DNA of 64,000 nucleotides from an uncultured Pseudomonas sp. (GCF_946885955.1 NZ_CAMPHI010000001.1:62001-126000), one strand, 5' to 3'. Positions 19,746 to 30,770 are shown, numbered from the stretch's first letter. Notes: generated by a model not told the origin, from the letters alone. Made by a program: numbers and translations.

Positions 19746-21092
19746 CTAGCTACCCGCCACCGTCATCCGCTCGATCAGCACCGAACCGGTGCGGATATTG
19801 CTGCGCAGCTCCAGATCGCTTCCAACGGCGACTATCTGCTTGAACATATCGCGCATATTGCCGGCGATAGTCACTTCCTGCACCGGGAACTGAATCTCGC
19901 CGTTTTCCACCCAATAGCCGCCGGCTCCGCGTGAATAATCGCCGGTAACCATATTCAGGCCCTGCCCCATCAATTCGGTCACCAATAGGCCGCGCCCCAT
20001 GCGCTTGATCAGCGCTTGCTGATCTTCGCTGCCATGGCTGACGAACAGGTTGTGCACGCCGCCGGCGTTGGCCGTACTGGGCATGCCCAGTTTGCGTCCG
20101 GAATAGGTGCCGAGAACGTAAGACAGCAACTCCCCGCGCTCGACGAAGTGTTTGGCATAGGTCGCCAGGCCATCGCCATCGAAGGTGGCGCTACCCAGCG
20201 CGCGAGGAATATGCGGACGCTCATCCAGGCTCAACCACTCGGGAAACAATTGCTGCCCCAGGGTGTCCTCGAGAAACGACGACTTGCGGTACAGGTTGCC
20301 GCCGGAAATCGCCGCGAGAAAGCTGCCGAACAAGCCGGTGGCCAACTCGGCGGAAAACAGCACCGGCACTTCACAGGTCGGTACCGGACGCGCGCCGAGG
20401 CGGCTGACCGCGCGTTCGGCGGCACGTTGGCCGATACCGACGGCATCGGCCAACAACTCGCCTTGGCGATTGACGTCGTACCAGTAATCGCGCTGCATCT
20501 GCCCGCCGGCTTCGGCAATCATCACGCAGCTCAGGCTGTGCCGGGTGCTGGCGTAACCGCCGATAAAGCCGTGACTGTTGCCGTAAACCCGGCAACCCTG
20601 GTGCGTATTGAGCGTGGTGCCGTCGGCATTCTTGATCCGCTTGTCCGCAGCAAAGGCCGCGGCTTCGCAGCGCAGGGCCTGCTCGATGGCCTGTTCCGGG
20701 CTGATCGCCCAGGCATGGTAAAGATCCAGATCGGCCAGATCGCGGGCCATCAGCGCCGCATCGGCGAGCCCTGCGGACTCGTCTTCAGACGCATGCTTGG
20801 CAATCGCCAGGGCCGCTGCCACGGTTTCGCGAATCGCCGCATCGCCGCTCGCCGAGGTACTCGCCGAACCCTTGCGCTGGCCGACATACAGGGTGATGCC
20901 GAAGCCCTGATCGCGATTGAACTCGACGGTTTCCACCTCACCCTGACGCACCGTGGTGGACAAACCCTGCTCAGCCGATACCGCGACCTCGCAGGCGCTG
21001 GCGCCCTGCTTTTTCGCTTCGGCGATAATCTGTTCGACCTGGGCCTGCAAGAAAGGCACGGCCTGAGGACCAACGCTATCTACTGCACTCAT
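19746..21092 (-). CDS. pmbA: Metalloprotease PmbA (TldE)
   Basis: Partner of TldD in a heterodimeric protease that trims peptides such as microcin B17 precursors and degrades CcdA in E. coli; the natural substrates here are unknown. It has 448 residues, typical length. As expected for PmbA, no HExxxH zinc site is present; the family is recognised by NRDQGFGITLYVGQRKGSAS, DLDLYHAW and GDYSRGAGGYWVENGEI. The partner tldD lies 0.7 kb away beyond darP. Confidence 0.95.
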   Translation of the reverse strand: MSAVDSVGPQAVPFLQAQVEQIIAEAKKQGASACEVAVSAEQGLSTTVRQGEVETVEFNRDQGFGITLYVGQRKGSASTSASGDAAIRETVAAALAIAKHASEDESAGLADAALMARDLADLDLYHAWAISPEQAIEQALRCEAAAFAADKRIKNADGTTLNTHQGCRVYGNSHGFIGGYASTRHSLSCVMIAEAGGQMQRDYWYDVNRQGELLADAVGIGQRAAERAVSRLGARPVPTCEVPVLFSAELATGLFGSFLAAISGGNLYRKSSFLEDTLGQQLFPEWLSLDERPHIPRALGSATFDGDGLATYAKHFVERGELLSYVLGTYSGRKLGMPSTANAGGVHNLFVSHGSEDQQALIKRMGRGLLVTELMGQGLNMVTGDYSRGAGGYWVENGEIQFPVQEVTIAGNMRDMFKQIVAVGSDLELRSNIRTGSVLIERMTVAGS

Positions 21093-21195
21093 AAAAACTC
21101 CTGAACAATTATCGGCACGATGACGGCACTGGCGCCGAACGCTGCAATTGGAAACTTGCTGCTATCATGACGGCGTTTTCCATTGGACCACCTTC

Positions 21196-21714
21196 ATGTC
21201 TGAATACCTTGACGACTTCTCCGGCGAGAAGAGCAAAACCCAGGTCAAACGCGAGCTGCATGCCCTGCAAGAACTGGGTCAGCGCCTGACCACCTTGAAA
21301 CCCGACCTGCTGAACAAGCTGCCGCTGACCGACGAACTGCGTCGTGCCCTGGCCGAAGCGCCCAAGCACACCGCCAACGCCGCGAAAAAACGCCACGTCC
21401 AGTTCATCGGGCGCCTGATGCGCGATCAGGACACCGACGCCATCCTCACCCTGCTCGACCAACTCGACGCCTCCACCCGTCAGTACAACGAGCGCTTCCA
21501 CAATCTGGAGCGCTGGCGCGACCGGCTGATCACCGGCACCGACGAAACGCTGGAAGCCTTTGTCGGCGACTATCCCGACGCCGACCGGCAACACCTGCGC
21601 CAGCTGATTCGCCAGGCCCAGCATGAACTGGCGCAGAACAAGGCGCCGGCCGCCTCACGCAAAATCTTCAAATACATCCGCGAACTCGACGAAACCCAGC
21701 GCGGGTTGCGCTAA
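21196..21714 (+). CDS. darP: Ribosome-associated protein DarP (YjgA family)
   Basis: A small cytoplasmic protein of the DUF615/YjgA family, shown in E. coli to take part in late 50S subunit assembly. It has 172 residues, helical and charged: [20 protein letters not shown] near the N-terminus and [20 protein letters not shown] in the centre are family signatures. The ATG at 21196 is the family start; the in-frame codons back to 21148 overlap the promoter region. A weak TATCAT -10-like box is at 21163-21168. It is the only plus-strand gene between pmbA and tldD. Confidence 0.93.
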   Translation: MSEYLDDFSGEKSKTQVKRELHALQELGQRLTTLKPDLLNKLPLTDELRRALAEAPKHTANAAKKRHVQFIGRLMRDQDTDAILTLLDQLDASTRQYNERFHNLERWRDRLITGTDETLEAFVGDYPDADRQHLRQLIRQAQHELAQNKAPAASRKIFKYIRELDETQRGLR

Positions 21715-21716
21715 AG

Positions 21717-21790
21717 CAGCCACAGGCTTCAAGCCGCAAGCAAGAGCAAGGCGGTTTTTCCCTTGCAGCTTGTGGCTTGCAGCGCTTGGC
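21717..21790. repeat. Intergenic inverted repeat, family F, between darP and tldD
   Basis: A left arm rich in GCAGCCACAGGCTTCAAGC and a right arm CTTGCAGCTTGTGGCTTGC form an imperfect inverted repeat that fills the space between the convergent darP and tldD genes. A related unit lies at 31738-31816 in the mreB-mreC gap. Confidence 0.65.
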
Positions 21791-21795
21791 ATGCT

Positions 21796-23235
21796 TCATG
21801 CCGTGCCGCCCACGGTAATCGCATCGATCTTCAATGTCGGCTGACCAACGCCTACCGGCACCGACTGACCGTCCTTGCCGCAGGTGCCAACGCCGCTGTC
21901 CAGAGCCAGGTCGTTGCCGACCATCGACACCTTGCTCATCGCCTCCGGGCCGTTGCCGATCAGCGTCGCGCCCTTGACCGGCGCGGTGATCTTGCCGTCC
22001 TCGATCAGGTAGGCCTCGCTGGTGGAGAAGACGAACTTGCCGCTGGTGATATCCACCTGGCCACCGCCCAGGTTGGCGCAATAGATGCCCTTCTTCACCG
22101 AGCGGATGATTTCTTCCGGGTCGCTTTCGCCGGCCAGCATGTAGGTATTGGTCATGCGCGGCATCGGCAGGTGCGCATAGGACTCGCGACGGCCGTTGCC
22201 GGTGCAGGCCACGCCCATCAGGCGGGCATTCAGCTTGTCCTGCATATAGCCCTTGAGCACGCCGTTCTCGATCAGCGTGGTGCACTGGGTCGGCGTGCCT
22301 TCGTCGTCGATGCTCAGGGAGCCGCGGCGCTCGGCCAGGGTGCCGTCGTCGACGATGGTGCACAGGCTGGAGGCGACCTTCTCGCCCATGCGTCCGCTGT
22401 AGGCCGAGCTGCCCTTGCGGTTGAAATCGCCTTCCAGACCGTGGCCGACCGCCTCGTGCAGCAACACGCCGGACCAGCCGGCGCCCATCACCACCGGCAT
22501 GCTGCCGGCCGGCGCGGGTATCGCCTCGAGATTGACCAGGGCCTGGCGCAACGCCTCGCGGGCATAGCCCATAGCGCGGTCTTCCCGCATGAAATAGCGG
22601 TAATCGGTACGCCCGCCGCCGCCCTGGCCGCCGCGTTCGCGCCGACCGTTCTGCTCGACTATGACACTGACGTTGAAACGCACCAGCGGCCTGATATCCG
22701 CGGCCAGGCTGCCATCGACGGCGGCAACCATGACCCGGTCCCACACCCCGGCAAGGCTCACAGTCACCTGTTTGATCCGCGGATCGAGGGCGCGGGTGGC
22801 CTGGTCGACCTGCTTCAGCAATTCAACCTTTTCCGCCCGCCCGATCACGTCCAACGGGTTGTCGTGTCCATACAGCGCGGTCACCGCCGGGCTGCTGAAG
22901 GCCCGGACCTGACCATTCTGTCCGGCGCGGGCAATCGAGCGCGCGGCCTGCGCGGCCTGCGCCAAGGCGTCGGCGGTGATCGCATTGCTGTAGGCGAAAC
23001 CGGTTTTCTCGCCGGACTGGGCGCGCACGCCAACGCCCTGATCGAGGTGGAAACTGCCCTCCTTGACGATGCCGTCCTCCAGCACCCAGGTCTCGGAAAC
23101 CTGGCTTTGAAAATACAGATCGGCGGCATCGATACCCGGGCCGGCCAGATCGCCCAACACCCCGGGCAGTTGCTCGATACTCAAGCCACCGGGGCCCAGC
23201 AGGTGCTCGCTAACCGACAACAACATCTCGCTCAT
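21796..23235 (-). CDS. tldD: Metalloprotease TldD
   Basis: Zinc-bearing subunit of the TldD/PmbA protease. It has 479 residues. The metal site HEAVGH (H260, E261, H265) followed by GLEGD is clear, and the glycine-rich block [15 protein letters not shown] is typical. The C-terminus contains LIGNGPEAM and [21 protein letters not shown] carbon-nitrogen hydrolase lies 16 bp upstream on the same strand, consistent with one operon from yhdP through tldD. Confidence 0.96.
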   Translation of the reverse strand: MSEMLLSVSEHLLGPGGLSIEQLPGVLGDLAGPGIDAADLYFQSQVSETWVLEDGIVKEGSFHLDQGVGVRAQSGEKTGFAYSNAITADALAQAAQAARSIARAGQNGQVRAFSSPAVTALYGHDNPLDVIGRAEKVELLKQVDQATRALDPRIKQVTVSLAGVWDRVMVAAVDGSLAADIRPLVRFNVSVIVEQNGRRERGGQGGGGRTDYRYFMREDRAMGYAREALRQALVNLEAIPAPAGSMPVVMGAGWSGVLLHEAVGHGLEGDFNRKGSSAYSGRMGEKVASSLCTIVDDGTLAERRGSLSIDDEGTPTQCTTLIENGVLKGYMQDKLNARLMGVACTGNGRRESYAHLPMPRMTNTYMLAGESDPEEIIRSVKKGIYCANLGGGQVDITSGKFVFSTSEAYLIEDGKITAPVKGATLIGNGPEAMSKVSMVGNDLALDSGVGTCGKDGQSVPVGVGQPTLKIDAITVGGTA

Positions 23236-23251
23236 GGCTGCTTTATCCCGT

Positions 23252-24106
23252 TCATTTGCGTTCTATATCGGGCAGCCGCGGCTCGGCTGCTGCGAAAAAT
23301 CGTTTGTGCTGCGCCACCGGCATGCGCTGGCGAATGGCTGCTTGCTCCAGCGGGTCGCGCACTGCCTGTAGGCAACCTTCGCCCTGCGCCTGCTCCGCCA
23401 GCACCCGCCCCCAGGGGTCAATGATCGCCGAATGGCCGAACGTCTCGCGTCCACCCGGGTGGCTGCCACCTTGGCCCGCGGCGAGGACATAGCACTGGGT
23501 TTCGATGGCCCGCGCGCGGGTCAGTACCTGCCAGTGCGCGGCGCCGGTTACCGCGGTAAAGGCCGCCGGAATACTGATCAACTCGGCACCAGCCTCACGC
23601 AAGGCGCCATAGAGTTCAGGAAAGCGCAGGTCATAGCACACCGTCAAACCCAAACGACCCAACGGCGTGTCGGCCACCACCAGTCGATCGCCGTGGGCGA
23701 AGTCATCGGACTCGCGGTAACGGCCGTGGCTGTCGGCGACATCCACATCGAACAGGTGCAGCTTGTCGTAACGCGCCGCCTGCTGCCCCTCGGCATCGAT
23801 CAGCAGGCTGCAGGCATGGGCTTTGGCGTCGGGCCGGCCTTGCGGCGGCAAGGGTAAGGTGCCGGCGACTATCCATAAACCGAGGTCACGGGCGGTCTGC
23901 TTCAGCCACGGCAGAATCGGCCCTTCGCCCAGGGCTTCGCGGCGGCCCAGCTCGGCCAGATCGCGACGGCCCATGGCGGCGAAGTTTTCCGGCAGCACCG
24001 CCAGCCGCGCGCCACCGGCGGCGGCCTGCTCCAGCAGCGCTGCGGCTTGGCGTAAGTTGGCCAGTACATCGTCCTGGCTGACCATTTGAATCACGGCTAC
24101 GTTCAT
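23252..24106 (-). CDS. Carbon-nitrogen hydrolase (nitrilase superfamily, Nit/YbeM-like)
   Basis: Cytoplasmic amidase of the nitrilase fold, 284 residues. The catalytic Glu-Lys-Cys triad is present: E40 in AVLPENF, K115 in [11 protein letters not shown] and C157 in [12 protein letters not shown]. The Nit1/YbeM branch repairs deaminated glutathione in other organisms; the sequence agrees with that branch, but the substrate here is inferred. Its position between yhdP and tldD is conserved in pseudomonads. Confidence 0.88.
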   Translation of the reverse strand: MNVAVIQMVSQDDVLANLRQAAALLEQAAAGGARLAVLPENFAAMGRRDLAELGRREALGEGPILPWLKQTARDLGLWIVAGTLPLPPQGRPDAKAHACSLLIDAEGQQAARYDKLHLFDVDVADSHGRYRESDDFAHGDRLVVADTPLGRLGLTVCYDLRFPELYGALREAGAELISIPAAFTAVTGAAHWQVLTRARAIETQCYVLAAGQGGSHPGGRETFGHSAIIDPWGRVLAEQAQGEGCLQAVRDPLEQAAIRQRMPVAQHKRFFAAAEPRLPDIERK

Positions 24107-24173
24107 GGCATCTCATTGACGAAAAGACGATAACGGCGCGAGCAGAGAATTGCGCCACGCCCCAGCCTATAAC

Positions 24174-27100
24174 TTATTTGGGCTTTTCGAAGGGTTTATC
24201 GAAGCTGATCTGCGGATCCGACAACGACCCTTTGACGTCGTACTGCACGCTGGCGAAGCGCGCGATCCGATCACCGAGCAGTTTGTCCGCAACGAACAGC
24301 GCGCCGCCTATCGCCGGCGCCCCGACAATCAGCGCGGCCAGCGGCAGGTTGTTGCTGACCGGTAGGGTCACCAGCAGCTTGGCATCGATCATCTGATCGG
24401 CCATATCGAGGGTACCGTTGAGTTCGAGGTTGCTCGACGGGCCGGTCAGGGTGATCGGCTCACGCGTGGTGAACACGCCTTTCTCGGCGACCAGCAGCCC
24501 CTTGACCCGATCGTAGCTCAGCCCCTTGCCGAGCAGGTCGGAAAAGTCCAGGCGCAGCCGGCGACCGATCGAGTTGAAGTTGAGCAGGCCGAACACTCGC
24601 AGTGCCGACGCAGGCCCCTGCACCTCGGAGAATTGCCCCTTGCGCATGCTCGCATCCATGCTGCCGGTAAAGCGCTTCATGCTGGCCCAGGCCGGCGAGC
24701 CCGGCCAGTTGCCGTCGACATCTAGGTGGAAACTTTCACTGCTGGCGGTCGGGGAATAGTCCCAGGCCAACAATACATCCGCCAGGTCCTCGCCCTGCAA
24801 GCGCCCCTTGTACCAGCTGCTGGTCGCACCCGGAGCGCCCTGCCAACCGCCGCTACCACTCAGGTGCAGGCCTTTGAGGTTGAGATCCAGTTCATTGAAG
24901 GCCACGCCCTGGGCATCCGGTCTGATCTTCAGCGACCAGGCGCCCAGCGCTTCGGCGCCCTGCATGACCTTGGCGATGTGCACGTCCAACGCCGGGATGC
25001 GCCGGGGATCGACATCGCGCAACGGGTCTGGCTTCTCCTCCTCCACCGCCGCCGGCGCCTTGTCGGGCGAGCTGAAACGTGGCTCCGCGGCGGGGAAACG
25101 CAGGTAGTCGAGATCGACCGCAATCGGCGCCGCCAGTGCATCCGGCAGGTTGATCCGGCCTTTCAGGCGCTCGCTATCCAGCGTCAGGGCCCACATCGCC
25201 GGCGCCCGCTGCAGCTGCAGCGAGAGGTTGTCGAGGGTATTGCCAAAGCCGATAAAGCGCGCAATCTCCAGCTGCGCATCGCGAAACAGCTGCTGCGCAT
25301 CCTCGTGCGGCACGCTGGCGTAGGGTTTCAGCGCGGCCTGCCAGGCGTCCCAATCCAGTTCCGTCAGGCGCCCACGCACGCGCAGCCCGGCTTCGCTGGG
25401 CAGGGACGCCGCACCGCCGCCCAGGCGCAGTTCGCCGCGACCTGTAGCCAACTCACCCGGCGCTGCGGCGAACGACAGGCTGGCCAGTTCAGCGTAATCC
25501 AACCAGTAACGGCGCTCCTTTCCACCGAGGCTCATGCGCCACTGCGCCGTGCGTTCGGCATTCGCGGCCTTGCCGAACGGCGCCGGCAGCTCTACGGCAA
25601 GCCCCTTCAGGTTGGAGTCCACGCGAAGCTGGCTATCGATGCCATCCAGGGTCAGCCGCAGGTCGTAGGGCAGGATGCCCTGCAGCGGCACGGCTTGGGT
25701 GACGCCAAGCCAGGCCGTCAGCTCGGCCAGTGGCATCTGGCCGCGCGCTTCGATAACACTGCGCGCCTGCCCGCCGCTGCCTGTCGCACGGGCCTTGCCG
25801 CGCAGCGCGTGGCCAAGCGCTCGGGCACGAATATCTTCGGCGCTCAAGCCCAGGGCCGTGTCGTAGCGGAACGCGCCGCTCAGCTGGCTGAGTTCCAGGG
25901 TGGGGTTACTCAACTTGAGCCGTGCGCCATTGGCGCTGAAATCCACCACCACCCGCGGCGCCGGCCCCTTGTGCAGCGGTATGTCGAGGTCCAGGCTTGC
26001 GTCAAGCGCGCCCTCGCCTTCCCAGCCGGCGAAGATCGGCGCCGTGCCTATGGGGGCCTCCTGGAGAATCTTCAGCGCGTCGCCAACGCTGCTGTTCAGC
26101 TGGCCCTTGAGCAGCAAATGCACGGGCTGGTCCGGCAAGGTCGCCACGTCGGCCCGGGTAGGACCGATCTGGCTGTCGAGCAAACGCCCGTGGGCCAGCC
26201 GCACCCGCACCCCGCTGCTCTCAATCAACACCTCGCCGCGGCCTTCGCGCAAGCTCGGCCAACCGGGCTGGAAGGCCAACTCGGCGTCTTCCACATCGAA
26301 ATACAGGCTCAGGTTGCGGGCATTGTGCGGCGCGCCCTTGTTCAACGAGCCCTGATACTGGAAATAGCCCTGATTGACCTTGCCGCCGCGGATCGCGGTT
26401 TTCAGCCAGCTGGCCAGAGGCTCGCTCAACCCCGGCGAACGGGTCGGCAGGTACTTCTCGGTGTAACGCGCATCGCCGTTACGCAGGCCGACGCGCAGAT
26501 CCATGTAATCTTCCGCGTCCTCGGCATGACGCAAGCGAATCAGGAAGTCGCCAGCGATATCACCCTCCTCGCCGGCCAGTTGCAAATAGGGGCTGCGCAG
26601 GGTGAAGGCTTGATCGTCGAGTTGCCAGTTCAGCCGCGCATGGGCCTGGCGATACCGCCAAGGTTTCGGAAACAACGTTTCCAGATGCAGCGAGAAGTTT
26701 TCCGTGGCCAGGCGCAGTTCGCCCTGGGCCAAGTCGCCACTCAGGCTACCCGTGACATTTTCCACCGCTGGCGACGCGTGAAAAGCGGCGAAACCGATGC
26801 CCTCCAGATTGCCGGAAAACTGCAGGCGCGTCGGCCCTTCGCGTTGTGGCCAGTAATCCAGCAGCAGGTTGCTCAGGGCGCCGTGGGGCTTCAGCTCACC
26901 GACTATCGCGGCGGCTTTTTCCGGCAAGGGTGCCACGGCTTCGATCAAGGGCAGCAGCGGCGCCAGGTCCAGGCGGTCGGCGCCCAACCGCCATTGTCCT
27001 TCACGCTCGGCGCTCTCGATAACATGAGTCAAGCTCAGCTGCGCCTGGCCCCAGCGTGTCTCGCCCTGGCTGAACGCCAGGTCGTCCAGCAGCAGTTCCA

Positions 27101-28022
27101 CGCCCTGCTCGGTACGCTGGAAATAGGCGCTGAGCGCGACGTCGTCCAGCTCGGTGGCGGCGCGCTCGGCATAGGCGCCCTTGATTTCAGGGGCATGCAG
27201 ACGCCCTACCGCGCGCTGCAAAGCGGAGTCGGCCCAGGTCAGCCAGACTTCACCCCCTGCCTGCAGGCGGTCCAGCCGCCATTCGCGGGTAAGGCGCGAG
27301 GGTAACCAGCGCGCCCAATCGGTCTGCGGCAGGCTCAGGTAAACATCGGCCTGCGCCTGCCGCCAGCTTTCGGAACGCACGCGGCTGCGCACCTGCAGGG
27401 CCAGCGGCTGACCATCGGGCAGCAGCAGGCGACCGTCCAGGCGCTGGCGGGTTTCGCCGTTGCGCAGCGACAGATTGACATAGGACAGGCTCAGCGCCGG
27501 CTGCTGCCAGGCCTGCAGCGTCACCTGGCTATTGAGCAGCGACAGCCGCTTGATCGCCTGCGCCTGTTGCAAGACCCGGCCGATATCCAGGCTCGCCGAG
27601 TCGCGGCGCCGCGGCAACCCCTCGAGCGCCCAGCCACCCTGTTCGTCCTGCAGCAGGCTCAGGTGCAAGCCTTCAAGCTCCAGCCGAGCAATGCGCGGCT
27701 GACGGGCGATCAGGCTGGCAAGCACATCGGGAACCACCCGCAGCTGATCCAGGTGCATGGCGCCATCGCCCTCGCCGATCTGCACGTCATGGGCGATCAG
27801 CAGCGGTGAAAAAGCCGCCCAACTGCCCTCCAGAGTGCCAATCGTGACGGACATGCCGAGTGCGGCCACGGCCTTGTCCTCGGCCTCCAGGCGATACTCG
27901 CCGACCAGCGGCACCAGCTCGCGCCCCAGGCTGACATACAGCGCCGACAGCACCAGGCCGAGAGCACACAGACCCAAGGTCCTGCGCAGTGTGACCACGA
28001 AAAAACGCCCCAAGGCTTCCAT
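24174..28022 (-). CDS. yhdP: AsmA-like protein YhdP
   Basis: Very large (1282-residue) inner-membrane-anchored AsmA-like protein. In E. coli, YhdP, TamB and YdbH are redundant for moving phospholipid to the outer membrane. An N-terminal membrane helix (about 12-33) precedes a long periplasmic region of repeating beta-strand character, as expected for a repeating beta-groove bridge; the C-terminus holds the AsmA-type segment ending LADKLLGDRIARFASVQYDV. It lies 31 bp downstream of rng. The opposite strand shows a long open frame here, which is a codon-bias shadow. Confidence 0.93.
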   Translation of the reverse strand: MEALGRFFVVTLRRTLGLCALGLVLSALYVSLGRELVPLVGEYRLEAEDKAVAALGMSVTIGTLEGSWAAFSPLLIAHDVQIGEGDGAMHLDQLRVVPDVLASLIARQPRIARLELEGLHLSLLQDEQGGWALEGLPRRRDSASLDIGRVLQQAQAIKRLSLLNSQVTLQAWQQPALSLSYVNLSLRNGETRQRLDGRLLLPDGQPLALQVRSRVRSESWRQAQADVYLSLPQTDWARWLPSRLTREWRLDRLQAGGEVWLTWADSALQRAVGRLHAPEIKGAYAERAATELDDVALSAYFQRTEQGVELLLDDLAFSQGETRWGQAQLSLTHVIESAEREGQWRLGADRLDLAPLLPLIEAVAPLPEKAAAIVGELKPHGALSNLLLDYWPQREGPTRLQFSGNLEGIGFAAFHASPAVENVTGSLSGDLAQGELRLATENFSLHLETLFPKPWRYRQAHARLNWQLDDQAFTLRSPYLQLAGEEGDIAGDFLIRLRHAEDAEDYMDLRVGLRNGDARYTEKYLPTRSPGLSEPLASWLKTAIRGGKVNQGYFQYQGSLNKGAPHNARNLSLYFDVEDAELAFQPGWPSLREGRGEVLIESSGVRVRLAHGRLLDSQIGPTRADVATLPDQPVHLLLKGQLNSSVGDALKILQEAPIGTAPIFAGWEGEGALDASLDLDIPLHKGPAPRVVVDFSANGARLKLSNPTLELSQLSGAFRYDTALGLSAEDIRARALGHALRGKARATGSGGQARSVIEARGQMPLAELTAWLGVTQAVPLQGILPYDLRLTLDGIDSQLRVDSNLKGLAVELPAPFGKAANAERTAQWRMSLGGKERRYWLDYAELASLSFAAAPGELATGRGELRLGGGAASLPSEAGLRVRGRLTELDWDAWQAALKPYASVPHEDAQQLFRDAQLEIARFIGFGNTLDNLSLQLQRAPAMWALTLDSERLKGRINLPDALAAPIAVDLDYLRFPAAEPRFSSPDKAPAAVEEEKPDPLRDVDPRRIPALDVHIAKVMQGAEALGAWSLKIRPDAQGVAFNELDLNLKGLHLSGSGGWQGAPGATSSWYKGRLQGEDLADVLLAWDYSPTASSESFHLDVDGNWPGSPAWASMKRFTGSMDASMRKGQFSEVQGPASALRVFGLLNFNSIGRRLRLDFSDLLGKGLSYDRVKGLLVAEKGVFTTREPITLTGPSSNLELNGTLDMADQMIDAKLLVTLPVSNNLPLAALIVGAPAIGGALFVADKLLGDRIARFASVQYDVKGSLSDPQISFDKPFEKPK

Positions 28023-28053
28023 TCAACTCAACCTTTGCCGGACCCCGGACGCG

Positions 28054-29511
28054 TCATAGCAGGACCACATCGTATTGCTCCTGGGAGTACATGGTCTCCA
28101 CCTGGAACTTGATGGTGCGCCCGATAAAAGCCTCCAGATCGGCGACATTGCCCGACTCCTCGTCGAGCAGACGATCGACCACCTTCTGGTTGGCCAGCAC
28201 ACGATAGCCTTCGGCCTGATAGGCGCGGGCCTCACGCAGGATCTCGCGGAAGATCTCGTAGCAGGTGGTTTCCGCGGTTTTCATCTTGCCGCGGCCCTGG
28301 CAGCAGGCGCACGGCTCGCACAACACCTGCTCGAGGCTCTCGCGGGTGCGCTTGCGGGTCATCTGCACCAGGCCCAACTCGGTGATACCGATGATATTGG
28401 TCTTGGCATGGTCGCGTTCGAGCTGTTTTTCCAGGGTGCGCAGTACCTGGCGCTGGTGCTCCTGGTCTTCCATATCGATGAAGTCGATGATGATGATGCC
28501 GCCGATATTGCGCAGGCGTAGCTGCCGACCGATGGCGGTGGCCGCTTCCAGGTTGGTTTTGAAGATGGTCTCTTCGAGCGTGCGATGACCGACGAAGGCA
28601 CCGGTGTTGACGTCGATGGTGGTCATCGCCTCGGCCGGGTCGACCACCAGGTAACCGCCGGACTTGAGCGGCACTTTGCGCTCCAGGGCCCGCTGGATTT
28701 CGTCTTCGACGCCATGCAGGTCGAAAATGGGGCGCTCGCCGGGATAGTGCTCCAGGCGGTCGGCGATTTCCGGCATCAGCTCGGAGATGAACTGGGCGAT
28801 CTTCTGATAGGTTTCCCGCGAGTCGACGCGAATCTTCTCGGTGCGCCCGCTGACCAGGTCACGTAGCGTACGCATGGCCAGGCTGAGGTCCTCGTAGATC
28901 ACCGAGGGCGCCGGTGCGGTCTTGATCTGTGCGGCGATCTGGTCCCACAAGCGGCGCAGATAACGGATATCGGCGAGGATCTCATCGGCGCCGGCACCAT
29001 CGGCGGCGGTGCGCAGGATAAAACCGCCACTCTCTTCGATGCCCTCGGCGGCGACGCAGTCGGCCACCACCTGCTTGAGCCGTTCGCGCTCGGCCTCGTC
29101 TTCGATTCTCAGGGAAATACCGACGTGGCTGCTACGCGGCATGTACACCAGGTAACGCGAAGGAATCGACAGCTGCGTGGTCAGGCGCGCGCCCTTGGTG
29201 CCGATCGGGTCCTTGGTCACCTGCACCACCAGGGCCTGGCCTTCATGCACCAGGGCGCTGATGCTTTCCACCGCGCTGCCTTCGCGGCTGGAGATTTCCG
29301 AGGCATGAATAAAGGCCGCGCGCTCCAGACCGATATCGACGAAGGCCGCCTGCATGCCCGGCAGTACCCGCACCACCTTGCCTTTGTAGATATTGCCGGC
29401 AATCCCGCGTTTCTGCGTGCGTTCGACGTGCACTTCCTGCAATACGCCGTTTTCCACCACTGCCACGCGTGATTCCATGGGCGTGATATTGATCAGAACT
29501 TCTTCACTCAT
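28054..29511 (-). CDS. rng: Ribonuclease G (Rng/CafA)
   Basis: Endoribonuclease that matures the 16S rRNA 5' end and turns over some mRNAs. It has 485 residues. An N-terminal S1 domain (about 37-125, GNIYKGKVVRVLPGMQAAFV) is followed by the RNase E/G catalytic core; the catalytic aspartates are D300 (TTIDVNTG) and D343 (IIIDFIDM), and the zinc-link cysteines lie in LCEPCACCQGRG (398-404). It lacks the long C-terminal scaffold of RNase E. It sits in the mre-maf-rng operon. Confidence 0.97.
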   Translation of the reverse strand: MSEEVLINITPMESRVAVVENGVLQEVHVERTQKRGIAGNIYKGKVVRVLPGMQAAFVDIGLERAAFIHASEISSREGSAVESISALVHEGQALVVQVTKDPIGTKGARLTTQLSIPSRYLVYMPRSSHVGISLRIEDEAERERLKQVVADCVAAEGIEESGGFILRTAADGAGADEILADIRYLRRLWDQIAAQIKTAPAPSVIYEDLSLAMRTLRDLVSGRTEKIRVDSRETYQKIAQFISELMPEIADRLEHYPGERPIFDLHGVEDEIQRALERKVPLKSGGYLVVDPAEAMTTIDVNTGAFVGHRTLEETIFKTNLEAATAIGRQLRLRNIGGIIIIDFIDMEDQEHQRQVLRTLEKQLERDHAKTNIIGITELGLVQMTRKRTRESLEQVLCEPCACCQGRGKMKTAETTCYEIFREILREARAYQAEGYRVLANQKVVDRLLDEESGNVADLEAFIGRTIKFQVETMYSQEQYDVVLL

Positions 29512-29576
29512 GCGTCCATCTCTTCGGAGATGAAGCTGCTAGCGGGGTGGCTGAAGCGATCAGCGATAGCATCCAT

Positions 29577-30194
29577 TCACCCGCGGCTGACAACCTCTTG
29601 ACTGTGGACTGGCAATTGCCAGCACGGAATAGCGAATTCTGCGAGCAGTTCGGCGGTTTCGCACAGCGGCAACCCCACCACAGCCGAATAGCTGCCTTGC
29701 AATTGACTGACGAACACCGCCGCCAATCCCTGAATAGCATAACTGCCAGCCTTGTCCCGTGGCTCACCCGTCGCCCAGTAGGCATCGATTTCGGCGGTCG
29801 TCAGCTGACGGAAGCGCACCTGGCTGGCGACCACGCAGGTGCGCAGTTTGTCCGCCGCGACCAGCGCCACTGCGGTCAACACCTGATGCTCTCGGCCGGA
29901 CAGTGCGCTCAGCGTGGCCACGGCCTCATCGCGGCTCGCCGGCTTGCCAAGAATCCGCCCATCGAGCACAACGGCGGTATCGGCGCCGAGCACCACGGCA
30001 TCCGTCGAGGGTTCCAGCAAGGCCAGACCGGCCTGCGCCTTCTCGCGGGCCAGGCGCTCTACATAGGCGCGCGGCGCCTCGTCCGGCAGCAGATTTTCAT
30101 CGATGGGGGCGGTTAGTGTCGTGAAGGGCAGCCCAATCTGGGTCAAGAGTTCGCGGCGCCGCGGGGAACCGGAAGCCAGGTAAAGCGTGGCCAT
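29577..30194 (-). CDS. maf: Maf-family nucleotide pyrophosphatase (YhdE type)
   Basis: Hydrolyses non-canonical or modified nucleoside triphosphates (dTTP/UTP-like specificity in the YhdE group). It has 205 residues from ATG 30194, chosen because GGGAGAGG precedes it. The Maf signature [12 protein letters not shown] is at the N-terminus, with [13 protein letters not shown] and the [19 protein letters not shown] loop further on. It is placed between mreD and rng as in many gammaproteobacteria. Confidence 0.93.
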   Translation of the reverse strand: MATLYLASGSPRRRELLTQIGLPFTTLTAPIDENLLPDEAPRAYVERLAREKAQAGLALLEPSTDAVVLGADTAVVLDGRILGKPASRDEAVATLSALSGREHQVLTAVALVAADKLRTCVVASQVRFRQLTTAEIDAYWATGEPRDKAGSYAIQGLAAVFVSQLQGSYSAVVGLPLCETAELLAEFAIPCWQLPVHSQEVVSRG

Positions 30195-30281
30195 GCAGAC
30201 CTCTCCCAATTCGGATGGTGGCGAGGGCAGCCCCTGCCGGACGCTTGAGCGCAGGGCTCAACGGTCCGAGCTATCGCTCGA

Positions 30282-30770
30282 TTAATTAACGCTCATGCGC
30301 TGGTGCACGCCGCGCAGGATCACGCAGACCCAGGGCCACAACAGCGCGCTGACCAATGCCGGCAGGATAAACGCCAAGGTCGGTGGACGGCTACCGGTCA
30401 GCGCGTTCAGCCACAGCTGGACCAACTGGGCCAGGCCGAACACCACCAGCAGCACGGTACTCTGTTGCCACATGGGAAACATGCGCAGACGTTGATGCAG
30501 GGTCATCACCAGAAAGGTGATCAGGGTCAGGATCAGTGCATTCTGCCCGAGCAACGAGCCATTCAGCACATCGGCGAGCAGGCCCACGCACCAGGCGGTG
30601 GCCATGCCGACTCGATGCGGCAAGGCCAATATCCAGTAGGTCAGGAACAGCGCCAACCACAGCGGCCGCCCGATCTCCATGAACCGCGGCATGCTCGCCA
30701 CGCTGAACAACAGCGCCACGGCCAGGCTCAACCAGATCACCCAGACATTACGCGCACGCACGGCGATCAT
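30282..30770 (-). CDS. mreD: Rod shape-determining protein MreD
   Basis: Hydrophobic inner-membrane component of the elongasome, 162 residues with about five membrane helices. The family features are the hydrophobic N-terminus followed by RPLWLALFLTYWILALPHRV and GLLADVLNGSLLGQNAL. Its ATG overlaps the mreC stop by 4 bases. A gap of 87 bp separates it from maf. Confidence 0.92.
   Translation of the reverse strand: MIAVRARNVWVIWLSLAVALLFSVASMPRFMEIGRPLWLALFLTYWILALPHRVGMATAWCVGLLADVLNGSLLGQNALILTLITFLVMTLHQRLRMFPMWQQSTVLLVVFGLAQLVQLWLNALTGSRPPTLAFILPALVSALLWPWVCVILRGVHQRMSVN

Noticed and set aside
24726..27305. 859-codon open frame on the plus strand
   Set aside because: Entirely antisense to yhdP, low-complexity Gln/Arg/Ala composition with no domain; a codon-bias shadow of a GC-rich gene.
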